From the NCBI RefSeq assembly GCF_000234665.1, contig NC_018336.1, positions 289,069 to 353,068 on the forward strand: a DNA stretch of 64,000 bases, read 5' to 3'. Origin of the DNA: Leishmania mexicana MHOM/GT/2001/U1103. Lineage: Eukaryota > Euglenozoa > Kinetoplastea > Trypanosomatida > Trypanosomatidae. Under the pieces are notes generated by a model. The model worked only from the letters and a program-made list of their open reading frames with translations, did no database searches and had not been told where the DNA came from. This document shows positions 9,018 to 17,773 of the stretch, piece by piece. Made by a program: the position numbers and the translations under genes. Every line of letters starts with the position of its first letter. Position 1 is the first letter of the stretch.

Positions 9018-9849
9018 CGAGGAAGGGGGGCGCGTTTTTTTTTTTCGCGGCTCTCGTCGAGACCGTTGGAAGAGGAAACGGAAACGAAAACAGCAACGCA
9101 ACGTGCGGTGGTGCTCGCGTGCATGTATGGCCTCCATTCTCTTGCGCCCTTTCACCCGTGTAGCACAGTGTACGGTCGTCGACGTTGGCGGGCACTGCGT
9201 CTGCTTGTCTGCTTGTGTTCATGTATGCGGGTGTGTCGTCCGCGTTGTGTGGCGCCTCTCGCCATCTGCTCCGCTGGCCGCATACTCATCTGATGTCTTC
9301 TGTGCAGCCTCGTTGGTCCTCGCATGTTAATCATCGCTGGGATTCAGACTTTTTGGTCGCGGCTTTGTGCCGGCGAAACGACCCAGTGGCCGCACGGAGA
9401 TGCATGCGCTAAGCGACATATACCCCCTCCCCCCCCCCACACACACATCTCCGTCCCCCTCCCCCTTTCTACCTTGACTCGGGAGCACGTGACCGAGGGA
9501 CGACGCCCCCTTCGGATGTCGTCGCGTCTCACCCTCTCCTTGATGTATGGATGCGACTCTCTCACCGCTCACCCAACCCCCTGCACGTGCGCCTGTTTCC
9601 TCTTCCCCCTCCCACCTCCTCTTTCGCGAACTTGCGCTCTCGTCTCCACCTCTTCATGTTTTCTTTTCAAGCGGTTAACCTAGCCGCGCTCGTTGGTTGT
9701 TGCTGTTACGTGCTTGAGTCGGTCATGGCCGCCGCTGCCGTTGTAGAGAACAGGTATCGGGTTTCACACACGTTACGGCGTGCGTGCGCGCTCGGACTGT
9801 GAGACACTTGGAGATACCCCTACCGATTTTCTTCTCTTTTCCTTTTGCA
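9018..9849. other. Intergenic region / 5' leader of the sulfotransferase-like gene
   Basis: Contains an 11-nt T run near 9035 flanked by CGCG, a long T/C tract at about 9597-9669 ending in AG at 9670-9671, and a second T/C tract at 9829-9847 that directly touches ATG 9850. No gene is seen apart from a 25-codon uORF at 9725-9802. Confidence 0.6.
9725..9802 (+). other. Upstream ORF, 25 codons, before the sulfotransferase-like gene
   Basis: ATG 9725 runs 25 codons (Ala-rich start) to TGA 9800-9802. It would be in the 5'UTR if trans-splicing uses the AG at 9670-9671, and could then reduce translation from ATG 9850. Whether it is in the mature mRNA is unknown. Confidence 0.35.
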
Positions 9850-11100
9850 ATGCGGCACTTTACCGGGGTACTGCGCAAGGCCGCCTCGGCCACGCCGCCG
9901 TCGCTCCCTCCACCGCCGCGATTGCTGGTCTTGACAATGATCCCCAACGGCGGCGCGCTTAGCCCCGCTCTCCGCATGCTCGGTTATCACCCCTACACCT
10001 TTGAGGATAGCGTACGCAAGGGCCGCCTGCTGACTCATCCGCAGGAATGGATGGCGGTCCTGCGTGGGGAGAAGAAGTTCGACTTTGAGGTGCTCAAGGT
10101 TCCTCAGCATACATCATCCACGGAGTCGGTGCCGTCGTCGTCGGGTGACCCTTCTGCGTCAAGGACGCCAGAGTCTGCGACGGCTAGCACGACGCCGTCT
10201 GCGTCTCCACGGGCTCCCCTCTTCTTTGACTCGTTCGTCGGCCCGCCCGCCACCGTCGCCTTCGAGTCCATCCTCAAGGAGTGCCCGCGCAGCACGCGCG
10301 TCATTCTTGTGGAGGAGCCGGACAAGCTGGCGTGGGAGAAAGACATGGAACAGTGGCTCCAGCCGCTGGTGCGGGAGTGCAAGAAGAGCGCGATGTGGTG
10401 GAACGCGTCGAAGCTGCACATGATGCTGCTTGACATGGTCGACCTGCGCCGCGCCCTCATCAGCCCCAGCAACCAGCGGGGTGGCCGCGCACGCCCGTCG
10501 CCGTCCTCGTTCGCTGCCATGACGGCGCAGAACGTGCCCATCTCGAAGCAGCACACGACGCTTCGCCTCTCTGGGGCCCTCGACTTGTTCGAGCAACACG
10601 TGAAGGAGGTGGTCCCGCGCGACCGGCTGCTGGTGTACAGGGTGCGCGATGGGTGGCAGCCGTTGTGTGACTTTTTGCAGGTACCAGTGCCGATGACATC
10701 GGCAACGGCAGGCGGTGCTCCAGCGGAGCCGGTGCCGTTTCCGCCCAATTCCACTGGTAGTGACATTCTCCTCTTCGTTCATCAGGGCTTTAAGAAGAGC
10801 ACGGCTGTGGTGTCGCTTCTCTTCCTGGCTGTGGTGGCACTCGCGCTGCTGCTGCTCAGCTCCTTCACCGAGGAGTACAGGCAGTTTTACTGTGACTACC
10901 GCGACTACGTCCACCGCGACTTGGAACCGTACATGGACGCGGAGAAGGTTCGTAAAGACGACGAGTCTGCCTTGACAATACGCCAGGCGCTGGTCATGGC
11001 GAAGAAGTCGTCGAAGCGGTTTGGTGAAGAGTACGAGAAGGAGGGTGGTGCCATGGGATCCATGGCCGGCTTGATGGAACGCATCGTCGGATCCAAGTAA
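9850..11100 (+). CDS. Membrane-anchored sulfotransferase-4-like protein with an eroded P-loop
   Basis: 416 aa from ATG 9850; the frame is open further upstream but without an ATG. Residues 243-300 match the C-terminal hallmark of the Sulfotransfer_4 family: an EQHVKEVVPRDRLLVYRV stretch, then DGWQPLCDFLQVPVP (267-281) and PFPPN. The N-terminal part keeps the family outline (LLVLT...LRMLGYHPYTFED, 25-53), but the nucleotide-binding PRTGT-type loop is replaced by IPNGG, so PAPS binding is doubtful. A hydrophobic helix at 318-338 should anchor it in a membrane, with a charged tail after it. The first 12 residues are basic and could be a mitochondrial presequence. A Ser/Pro/Thr insertion fills about 88-122. 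The fold is supported by motifs; substrate and activity are unknown. Confidence 0.65.
   Translation: MRHFTGVLRKAASATPPSLPPPPRLLVLTMIPNGGALSPALRMLGYHPYTFEDSVRKGRLLTHPQEWMAVLRGEKKFDFEVLKVPQHTSSTESVPSSSGDPSASRTPESATASTTPSASPRAPLFFDSFVGPPATVAFESILKECPRSTRVILVEEPDKLAWEKDMEQWLQPLVRECKKSAMWWNASKLHMMLLDMVDLRRALISPSNQRGGRARPSPSSFAAMTAQNVPISKQHTTLRLSGALDLFEQHVKEVVPRDRLLVYRVRDGWQPLCDFLQVPVPMTSATAGGAPAEPVPFPPNSTGSDILLFVHQGFKKSTAVVSLLFLAVVALALLLLSSFTEEYRQFYCDYRDYVHRDLEPYMDAEKVRKDDESALTIRQALVMAKKSSKRFGEEYEKEGGAMGSMAGLMERIVGSK
9878..9879 (+). promoter_or_regulatory. Candidate internal spliced-leader acceptor inside the coding region
   Basis: This is the first AG after the T/C run at 9829-9847 that abuts ATG 9850. 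Splicing here would remove the annotated start; the next in-frame ATG is codon 30 at 9937. Confidence 0.3.
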
Positions 11101-11881
11101 ACGGCGCGCATCGCACTTTGGCTCTCTCCGATTCACAGACGCATCCCCCCCCCTCCCCTCTTAGACAATGAGCTGGAGCGCATGCACGCGCTCAGTGCTC
11201 CGCTTCGCGTGGTGCGTCAAAGCGGAGGAGCAACGTTGGCGGCGTTGTGCGCGCATTGACGGTACTCGCAGCAGTCACGCACACTCGCATTGAAGCAAAA
11301 GGACAAACCCCCACCTCAAACATCTCTCATGACGGGCGTTGCTGCTGGCGCCGACGTCCCCTGCATTCTGCACGCGTCCCTTTCTCTTGTCTGTCTCTCG
11401 CGGCGTGTATGCCTGCTGCACGCTTCAGGGGCTGAGAAGAGCTCTGTGTCTCTCGTTGCATCCCCGACTTACTCGCCCGTTTGTTGTTGTTCTCTGTCGT
11501 TCCGATTTCCCCTCTCGTCACTCCAGCCCGTCCCCACTCCTGAAAAACAGACAACGCAGAGAGCACCGATCGACAACTCGGATCTCGAAGACTCCCCGCG
11601 GCACTGCACCTACACCCATACATACTCACCTCGCCCGCTCACCTGCACACAGGCGTGCGTGGGCACACCCACACCACACACACACACACACACGCACACA
11701 CAATAGCAGCAGCAGTGTAGAGGATAGGCGCCAAAACCGCCAGGAGGAGGTCATTGGGTTAACGCGAGCGGTGGGTGGACTCAGTCGCTTGCTTCCGTTT
11801 CGCTTCAGCGTGCTCCTCGTCCCTTTTTTTCCGTCTCTCCGTCCTTCCCCCTCCTCCACAGTCAGAGACACCATCAAGGCG
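11101..11881. other. Intergenic region
   Basis: No gene is seen. It holds a CA/GC-rich microsatellite at about 11675-11702 and a polypyrimidine run at 11817-11858 directly before the acceptor AG at 11860-11861. Confidence 0.6.
11860..11861 (+). promoter_or_regulatory. Probable spliced-leader acceptor AG
   Basis: Follows an almost unbroken 40-nt T/C run; leaves a 20-nt genomic 5'UTR before ATG 11882, which is why the long in-frame extension upstream was not used. Confidence 0.6.
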
Positions 11882-13360
11882 ATGGAAAATCCATTCGAGG
11901 ACTTGCGGCCGGCGCTCCGCAGCGAGGAGGACGAGATTCGCAAAGGCGTTTTCAGTCAGGCCCTGCGCAACCTCCAGCAGGCGTCCTTGGAGGAGCGCCG
12001 TAGATGGTGCAAGGCGATTCGCGAGGCCACGGCACGGGGCGGCGCAAAGGCCAAGAAAAAGGCTACGACCGCTGCTGCGGTTGCCGAGTTGTCCGGCAAT
12101 ATCGCCCCCTCCGCGCCCGTATCCTCTCCTCCACAACGCACGGCAAACACCAGCGCGGCCTCAGCCTCGCCTCCGACGCCCTCCGCACTTACGGCAGCGC
12201 ATTCCACCGAAGAGACCGATGTTGCGGTTGGTCAGAAACGCGCACGCAGTGAAGGCGAGGCCTCTCCGACCGCCGCCCCGGCAAAGGCCCTCGGTGGGCC
12301 GCTAGACGGCGCGCCGCTGCGTTGCGCGCCACAGGCATTGCAGACGATGCCCGAGTCAACTACTGTGGGCTCGCAGCCATCTCCTACCGCCGCTCTCGCC
12401 CCAGCAGATGGGGAGCCGTCAGCATGTGCGGCTGCATCCGACCCGGCCGCCGAAGAAACGGAGGAATCGGTGAAGGAGTGCATTGCGGCGTACATGCGTA
12501 GCCTCCTCGACCGAGTCGTTGGTACCGGTATCGACAACCTCGCTGTGCCGGCCCTCAAGGTGCTGTGCATGATGCTGGGCATTCACACGGAGGTATCTAG
12601 CAAGCTGGGCTTGTACAGCATTCTTGCTGACTTCTACTTTAGCAAGTGCGTAAAGCTCGGCAAACGGGTGAGCCGCGACACGGTTTTCGAGCGGCATGTG
12701 GAACAGGAGGTGAGCATGCTGAGGCGGGTGGCGTCAGCGTCGTCCTCAGTCGGCCGAGCAGAGAAGAAAGTGGCGGCAGCGGCGCCGGGGAAGGCTGCCG
12801 TGACGGTCGCAACGTCAGCCGCCACCCTTGCCGACAAGGTCGCAAAGACGGAGGTGAAGAAGGACCAGGCGGTGGTGCGGAAGAAAATGTTTTCAGCCCC
12901 GCTCCCCAATCCCAGCCGCGCAGCGAAGGCGGTGCCGCAAGCCGACCCGGTTACGGAACACTATCTCAAGTACGAAGACTACAACGACAACACCCTTGAA
13001 GACGACGCGGCGGTGGCAGCGCCGGCGAGCGATCACGCATATGGCGGCGACATCATTTACCAGCAGCCGGTGTTCGCGCGGCCAAACAACAAGACAGCCT
13101 CGCGGTCGCACATGGCCAAGTATGAGGGGTCTGGTGCAGGCGGCGAAGAGGAGGATTCGTGGTCGTTGCCACTGCTAGAGCGCAAAGTCGCCTCCATTGT
13201 GCAGCTGTACGACCCTGTGACGGTGGCCATTGTTGTGAAGAAATTATCGCAGATGGGGTACCGCGACGGCGGTGCCGAGTCGCGCGTCGAGCAGATTTTG
13301 CGACGCTTCCATGACCGTCAGCTAATCTTTTATGACAACGGCATCGCCTACCTTATGTGA
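11882..13360 (+). CDS. 492-aa unknown with a SAP-like segment and conserved-looking C-terminus
   Basis: The start is the first ATG after the strong acceptor at 11860-11861. Residues 1-55 are charged and helical (start MENPFEDLRPALRSEEDE), followed by a Lys/Ala patch that could be a nuclear signal (AKAKKKAT). A long Ala/Ser/Pro linker spans about 60-195. Residues about 217-250 (NLAVPALKVLCMMLGI, then SSKLGLYSILADFYFSK) follow the spacing of a SAP helix-turn-helix used for DNA or RNA binding. The last 65 residues (LLERKVASIVQLYDPVTVAI to the end) look like a small winged-helix-type module. A nuclear nucleic-acid-binding role is a guess from these features. I do not recognise an exact family. 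Confidence 0.75.
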   Translation: MENPFEDLRPALRSEEDEIRKGVFSQALRNLQQASLEERRRWCKAIREATARGGAKAKKKATTAAAVAELSGNIAPSAPVSSPPQRTANTSAASASPPTPSALTAAHSTEETDVAVGQKRARSEGEASPTAAPAKALGGPLDGAPLRCAPQALQTMPESTTVGSQPSPTAALAPADGEPSACAAASDPAAEETEESVKECIAAYMRSLLDRVVGTGIDNLAVPALKVLCMMLGIHTEVSSKLGLYSILADFYFSKCVKLGKRVSRDTVFERHVEQEVSMLRRVASASSSVGRAEKKVAAAAPGKAAVTVATSAATLADKVAKTEVKKDQAVVRKKMFSAPLPNPSRAAKAVPQADPVTEHYLKYEDYNDNTLEDDAAVAAPASDHAYGGDIIYQQPVFARPNNKTASRSHMAKYEGSGAGGEEEDSWSLPLLERKVASIVQLYDPVTVAIVVKKLSQMGYRDGGAESRVEQILRRFHDRQLIFYDNGIAYLM

Positions 13361-15113
13361 GCTGTGAATCCCTGCCACCCGCACCTTTGCCCCCCTTCTT
13401 CACATCGTTGAACAGCCACCATTCTCTGTTCCCCTCCCCCTTTTGTTTTGATGTGCCACCTTTGCTTTTCGAAGAGGAGGCGTGGGGTACGCCTCAGTAC
13501 CTCGATGCTACTCTTGCATCGTTTCTCTCTCCTCCCCTGTCTGCCAGGCCTTGCCTGGCCCGTTCCCTTTCGCACTTGCCTGTGTGTGTGCGATTTGGGG
13601 GAGGGGGCTTGTTGGCACTGAGCAAAGAAAAAAAATGCCTCTAGGCGCGAGGCGGCACACGGGCACAGACAACTCTTCTCCCATGTGCCACATCCTCTTC
13701 AGTGTGCCTCGTGTATCGCTGTGTCTTGCGGCACGCGCCTCTCTCAATTTCGTTGTCTTAGACTCATGCAAGTCCATCGCTTGGCTGCACCCCATAGATA
13801 AACGGCGAAAATGTCGTGGCTGTTGTGGTGGCTAACGAACGAGTGTGTCTTCGTTGAAGATGCGCTCACCCTCACTCCTCCGCTCTCTGTCTTTTGGCGA
13901 CGGGGGGTGCCATCTTCTTCATTCTTTGTTTCGTTGATGATGGCGTCTTGTGCATCTGTGTGCGTGCATGTGTGTGCCCTCCAGTCCCCCCCCCCCACCC
14001 TTCTCTCTCTCAGGACGCCATCCCCGAGAGCTGTTGCCGCCTGTGTGCGCTCCTTCGATTTTTCTTCCTCCCCCCTCCCCCTTTCACTACTGATGATCTT
14101 AACAACGACGTTTTGGGTCTTTGCAATGTGCGTGCGTGCGTGTTTGTGCGCATGTGTGTCGTGTTCATCATCATCGACGCTCGCATCACGTGTGCAGAGG
14201 AAGGAAAAGGCGGTGGCAGGGCGTGCACCGACGCAGACAGCGATGTTCGCGCAAGCACCCACACATCGACGACACGACAGCACACACACACACACACACG
14301 CACCCACCTACCAGAAGCGAAAAAAAAAGGAAACTGTAACAAGCCAAAGGCCAGCAGGGCAGAGGGATAACCAAACCCTTTGTCACCACCGCTGGTGGCT
14401 GTGTTGACACTTCGCCGCTTGGAAACCACTGGTGTGAGCAGACGCGCACTTTCTGTACTGTCTGCCAGCTTGGCTGACGAAGTGGTGCGAGTTTCGTCGC
14501 TGGATGTCCACATCGCTGCGTCTCCTGTCTCCCCTCACGACTCAGTTGTCTCCACTGTCAGAGATCAGACTCAGCCCGCTCTCTCCCTTGCTTGTCGCCA
14601 TTTTCTTTTTCGTCTCGCTACGTGGGCTCATTTCTGGTTTCCCTTGCACTGTTGGGGCGGCGCCGGCGGGTGGGGTAGCGCTGCGCATTGACACACGCAC
14701 ACACACACACACACACGCACTCGCCGCTTCTGCTTTGCCCCTCAGCATCTCAACACGCACTGTGGGGAGAGGAGAAGGTAGGTGGGACATAGCGGTGACG
14801 ATTCGTCAACGGTTTCCTGCGGCTGACGCTTCTTTGTGTGCTCGCCGTTCTCGCAGCCGTTTTCTGTAGAGGTCTTCCGTTGCTTTTCCATTAGACACAA
14901 CTCTCCACGGTTCTTCGTCGCGTTCTATCGCCCTTCTTGCTTGTTGACGGGCTCCCGCTCGCACCAACATCACAACTGTTGCTCTCCTCGGCCCTTCAGA
15001 CGTACCACACACACACACTCGTCGTGTTGCTGTTTTCCATTCGCGAACGTGCGCAGTTTACGTGTGCGTGCGCTTGCCTCGGACCCGCACAACTTTCCTT
15101 TCGACATCTTCAC
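13361..15113. other. Long intergenic region (1.75 kb)
   Basis: No convincing gene is seen on either strand. It holds several T/C tracts, CA microsatellites at about 14281-14301 and 14693-14717, a C run near 13989, and a T/C run with AG at 14998-14999 that is a likely acceptor for the next gene. Confidence 0.6.
14998..14999 (+). promoter_or_regulatory. Probable spliced-leader acceptor AG for the GET1-like gene
   Basis: First AG after T/C-rich sequence at 14979-14997; gives a 114-nt genomic 5'UTR to ATG 15114. Confidence 0.4.
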
Positions 15114-16139
15114 ATGTCGAGCACCCCCGCCTTGACCCATGGCGAGTATGTGAATGGTATGCTGGTACTCGCGGCGGCTGCCACGACCTTCGTCGGGTAC
15201 GCAAGCAGTGTGTACTGGGAGCGCACCGTAGCACTGTGTCTGTTTCGGCGCCGTGAGTTGGCCCTGGAGCAGGAGATTGCCGAGCTGGAGACAGAGGCCA
15301 AGGAGATCTGCACAACGTCGAATCTGTACGAGCACAGCCGTCGTATGCGTAGGGCGCTGCGGCTGCGTCAGGAGCTGGAGGCGGAGCGCCAAAGGCGCCT
15401 CACCTACGAGTTTTCGGTGGCTCGAGTCGTTTCGCCGCTTCCAGGTGGCGTCTCCCTCGCTTCTTGGTTTGGTCGGCGGACGCGCGACGCCGCAGCGGTG
15501 ACAGCAGCACCTGGTCGAGTAGGCAAGGCCATCGTTGGCAACAAGCCCGGTGTCTTACCAGATCTTTGTGCCACCACTACCACATCCTCCCTGACGCTGG
15601 TCCATGCCGCCGAGTATTCAACCACTGCTCCGAGTCGACCGCAGGTGCTCGTGGAGAGCGCGATGAATGTGCTCTGGTACAACGCTACAACTGTCGTCAA
15701 GTATCTCCTGCGCTTTGGAAGCGCTTTGGTACTCCTGTGCGTATTTGGCAACCGGCGTGGGCTGATAACTGTTCCGCCATCCTTCGCAGAGACGCTGCGC
15801 TACTGCGCCGTTGAGGTGATGGCGCCGTTACTCCTCAATGCCTTCATGTACGTGCCAGCTCTCGTCTTTGCACCTGCAAGGCGCGCGTCGTTTGTCAACA
15901 CCCACGGAGGCAGAGCTGCGGACGGTGCCGTTGGTGTCATTCACGGCAGCTTTGCGGAGACAACTCCGCCATCGTCGTCGGCACCCCCGTTTACTGCCGT
16001 CACGGGCTCCGCGAGTGACGCCGGCGTTGCAGCAACGGTTCAGCACGCAGACATTGGCGTCTGTGGGAGCCATGATCTCGCGTCGTGGCTGTTGGCGTGC
16101 TACCTCGCCTCGTACTTGATTGTGCGCGTGTTCGGTTGA
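15114..16139 (+). CDS. GET1/WRB-like membrane protein, candidate tail-anchored-protein insertase subunit
   Basis: 341 aa. The frame is open upstream but ATG 15114 is the first in-frame ATG. The order of parts is that of GET1/WRB: a first membrane helix (about 13-32), a highly charged coiled coil (about 44-96: RRRELALEQEIAELETEAKE, then NLYEHSRRMRRALRLRQELE), then two membrane helices (about 193-211 and 229-252). The coiled coil of GET1 binds the ATPase GET3 at the ER membrane. The NLYEHSRRMRRALRL stretch resembles the family's segment before the second helix, where an aromatic and paired Arg residues recur. Unlike yeast GET1 it has an ~85-residue insertion after the coiled coil and a fourth hydrophobic helix at the extreme C-terminus (about 322-340). 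The assignment rests on layout and short motifs, so it remains a candidate. Confidence 0.5.
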   Translation: MSSTPALTHGEYVNGMLVLAAAATTFVGYASSVYWERTVALCLFRRRELALEQEIAELETEAKEICTTSNLYEHSRRMRRALRLRQELEAERQRRLTYEFSVARVVSPLPGGVSLASWFGRRTRDAAAVTAAPGRVGKAIVGNKPGVLPDLCATTTTSSLTLVHAAEYSTTAPSRPQVLVESAMNVLWYNATTVVKYLLRFGSALVLLCVFGNRRGLITVPPSFAETLRYCAVEVMAPLLLNAFMYVPALVFAPARRASFVNTHGGRAADGAVGVIHGSFAETTPPSSSAPPFTAVTGSASDAGVAATVQHADIGVCGSHDLASWLLACYLASYLIVRVFG

Positions 16140-17144
16140 TGGGCGGTGGTGGGGCTCACCGGGTCGCACACGGGATGGGGTGTGAAGGAGTGCTTAGCAA
16201 GGGAGGAGGGGGCAGCGTCACGAGAAGGTGGGCAAGCGGACACATAGGCGCACAGAGGTGTATGGGCTCGGTCCTTCTGACATGAGCAGGGGACCGTGTA
16301 CCGTGCTTGGGTGCTCTCGCCCTTCCGACGCCGTCGTTTTGCACACGTCCTTCGTTGCTCCCGCTGGACCTGACTCCCAGGTACCGTTTTTGTGTGCCCC
16401 GGACTCTGGCAGGCACACGCTCTCCATTTTGCCAACTCGATAGGACACCTCCGTGCTCTTCAGAGAAGGGGTGCGGCCTCCGCCTTGTTTCTGTGAGCAT
16501 GCGAGAGGCGCTGCTCTCTCCCATCCACACAATGTCATTCTTCCCTCCCATTGCGCCTGTGCTCTGCAGGTGTGTTGTTGCCACTGTCGAGCAGCTCTAG
16601 GGTGTGTTGGCCCCGTACGCGGCGGCGATAGCCACAATGGGGGTGGAACACTCGCGAGTTTTTTTTCTAGTGGTGACAGTGTGCGGATGCGGGAGCCCGC
16701 GTGTATGTGTGTGCGCTGGCGCTTCAGCATCGCTTCATCAAAGGAATAAAACGAGTACGCAAACGCACGAGGGTGCGCGTGCTCGTTACCCGCGCCCACA
16801 GACGTTGGTGGTGGCAGACGGACCGTAGCGAGGGGGGTGGGGCTCGGCTACAAATGCCACCATGTCGAAGGCGATATCGGGTTGACAGGGGGAGGAGATG
16901 AGGAAGGCACTCGAACCTCTTCCGATGACCTTTGTCTCCTCCACTGAGGCGTTGTACTTGTATTTTGCACATGAAAGGGTCTGGCATCACCGCACCTCAC
17001 CTTATCCACGTTCCCTGCATTGTTGCATCTATTTCCACCACGCACACCCTCGTCCATCCCTGCCTCCTTACTTCTGCGTCTCTCTCGCTCTCTCTTGTCG
17101 TACCCGTCACCCCATACATTACAATTCGGGTTTCGATGCATGCG

Positions 17145-17173
17145 TATATAAATATATATATATATATATATAT
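17145..17173. repeat. TA microsatellite
   Basis: TA run broken once by AA, between GCG and GCGCG; upstream of the small TIM gene. Confidence 0.9.
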
Positions 17174-17406
17174 GCGCGTGTACACGTGTGTTTGTTTGTG
17201 TATGCGTGCCTCTGCATGTAGTCAAGCAGGGGTGTCTCGCGACTGTGCTCGCTCTCTGTGTGTGTGTTTGTTCTTACGCAGAGTGCATCCGCCCCCACCC
17301 CTACACACACACACACACGCTCCAGCAATCACCTTGGGCACCGTTTCCGAAAGGTTAGTTCCCATCGCCGCTTGCCGTTGCTTCTTCCTCTGTCTCGCCC
17401 GGACAC

Positions 17407-17408
17407 AG
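17407..17408 (+). promoter_or_regulatory. Probable spliced-leader acceptor AG for the small TIM gene
   Basis: First AG after the T/C run 17371-17400; gives a 20-nt genomic 5'UTR before ATG 17429. Confidence 0.5.
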
Positions 17409-17428
17409 CCCAGCCCCAACACTTAGCC

Positions 17429-17773
17429 ATGCAACCGCCACCACCACCAATGACGCCGTACGAGGAGAACATCACGCGGTCGTACCAGTACCTCAACGGT
17501 GCCCGGATGCAGTCAGCGATTCTCTTTAACAGCACCACCTTCTGCATCGATCGCTGCCTCGATACGCAGGAGCTGTACACCTTGATGCGCACGACGAACG
17601 CTCCGATCTCGTATCGCCTCCAGAAGGATATGGAGGAGAAGAAGTGCGTGCAAAACTGCAGTGCCAAGTGGGACGAGCTGTTCAACATCACCCTCACGGA
17701 AACAAACGAAAGTGCCGTTCGCGAGGTGCAAGCGAACGCTATCGCGAAGATGATGGGGGCGATGCAGCAGTAA
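17429..17773 (+). CDS. Small TIM family chaperone of the mitochondrial intermembrane space
   Basis: 114 aa. It carries the twin CX3C signature of the Tim8/9/10/13 family: C39-x3-C43 (FCIDRC) and C73-x3-C77 (KKCVQNC), each followed by polar helical sequence. Small TIMs form hexamers that escort hydrophobic precursors across the intermembrane space; the four Cys form two disulfides after MIA-type import. The Pro-rich N-terminus (QPPPPPM) is not a classical presequence, as expected for this import route. The linker between the two motifs is 29 residues, longer than the usual 11-16. Met8 is an alternative start. Which TIM paralogue it is cannot be told by eye. Confidence 0.85.
   Translation: MQPPPPPMTPYEENITRSYQYLNGARMQSAILFNSTTFCIDRCLDTQELYTLMRTTNAPISYRLQKDMEEKKCVQNCSAKWDELFNITLTETNESAVREVQANAIAKMMGAMQQ

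Larger units (their letters stand above)
16140..17428. other. Intergenic region (1.3 kb)
   Basis: No gene is seen. It holds a TA run at 17145-17173, GT/CA runs after it, and a T/C run at 17371-17400 before AG 17407-17408. Confidence 0.6.

Noticed and set aside
10159..11136. 325-aa minus-strand frame opposite the sulfotransferase-like gene
   Set aside because: It mirrors the + gene's codon bias (His/Arg/Leu-rich) and the + strand carries a clear family signature.
11339..11881. 181-codon upstream extension of the 492-aa gene
   Set aside because: It begins with TTG, is Ser/Thr/His-rich leader sequence, and a strong acceptor lies just before ATG 11882.
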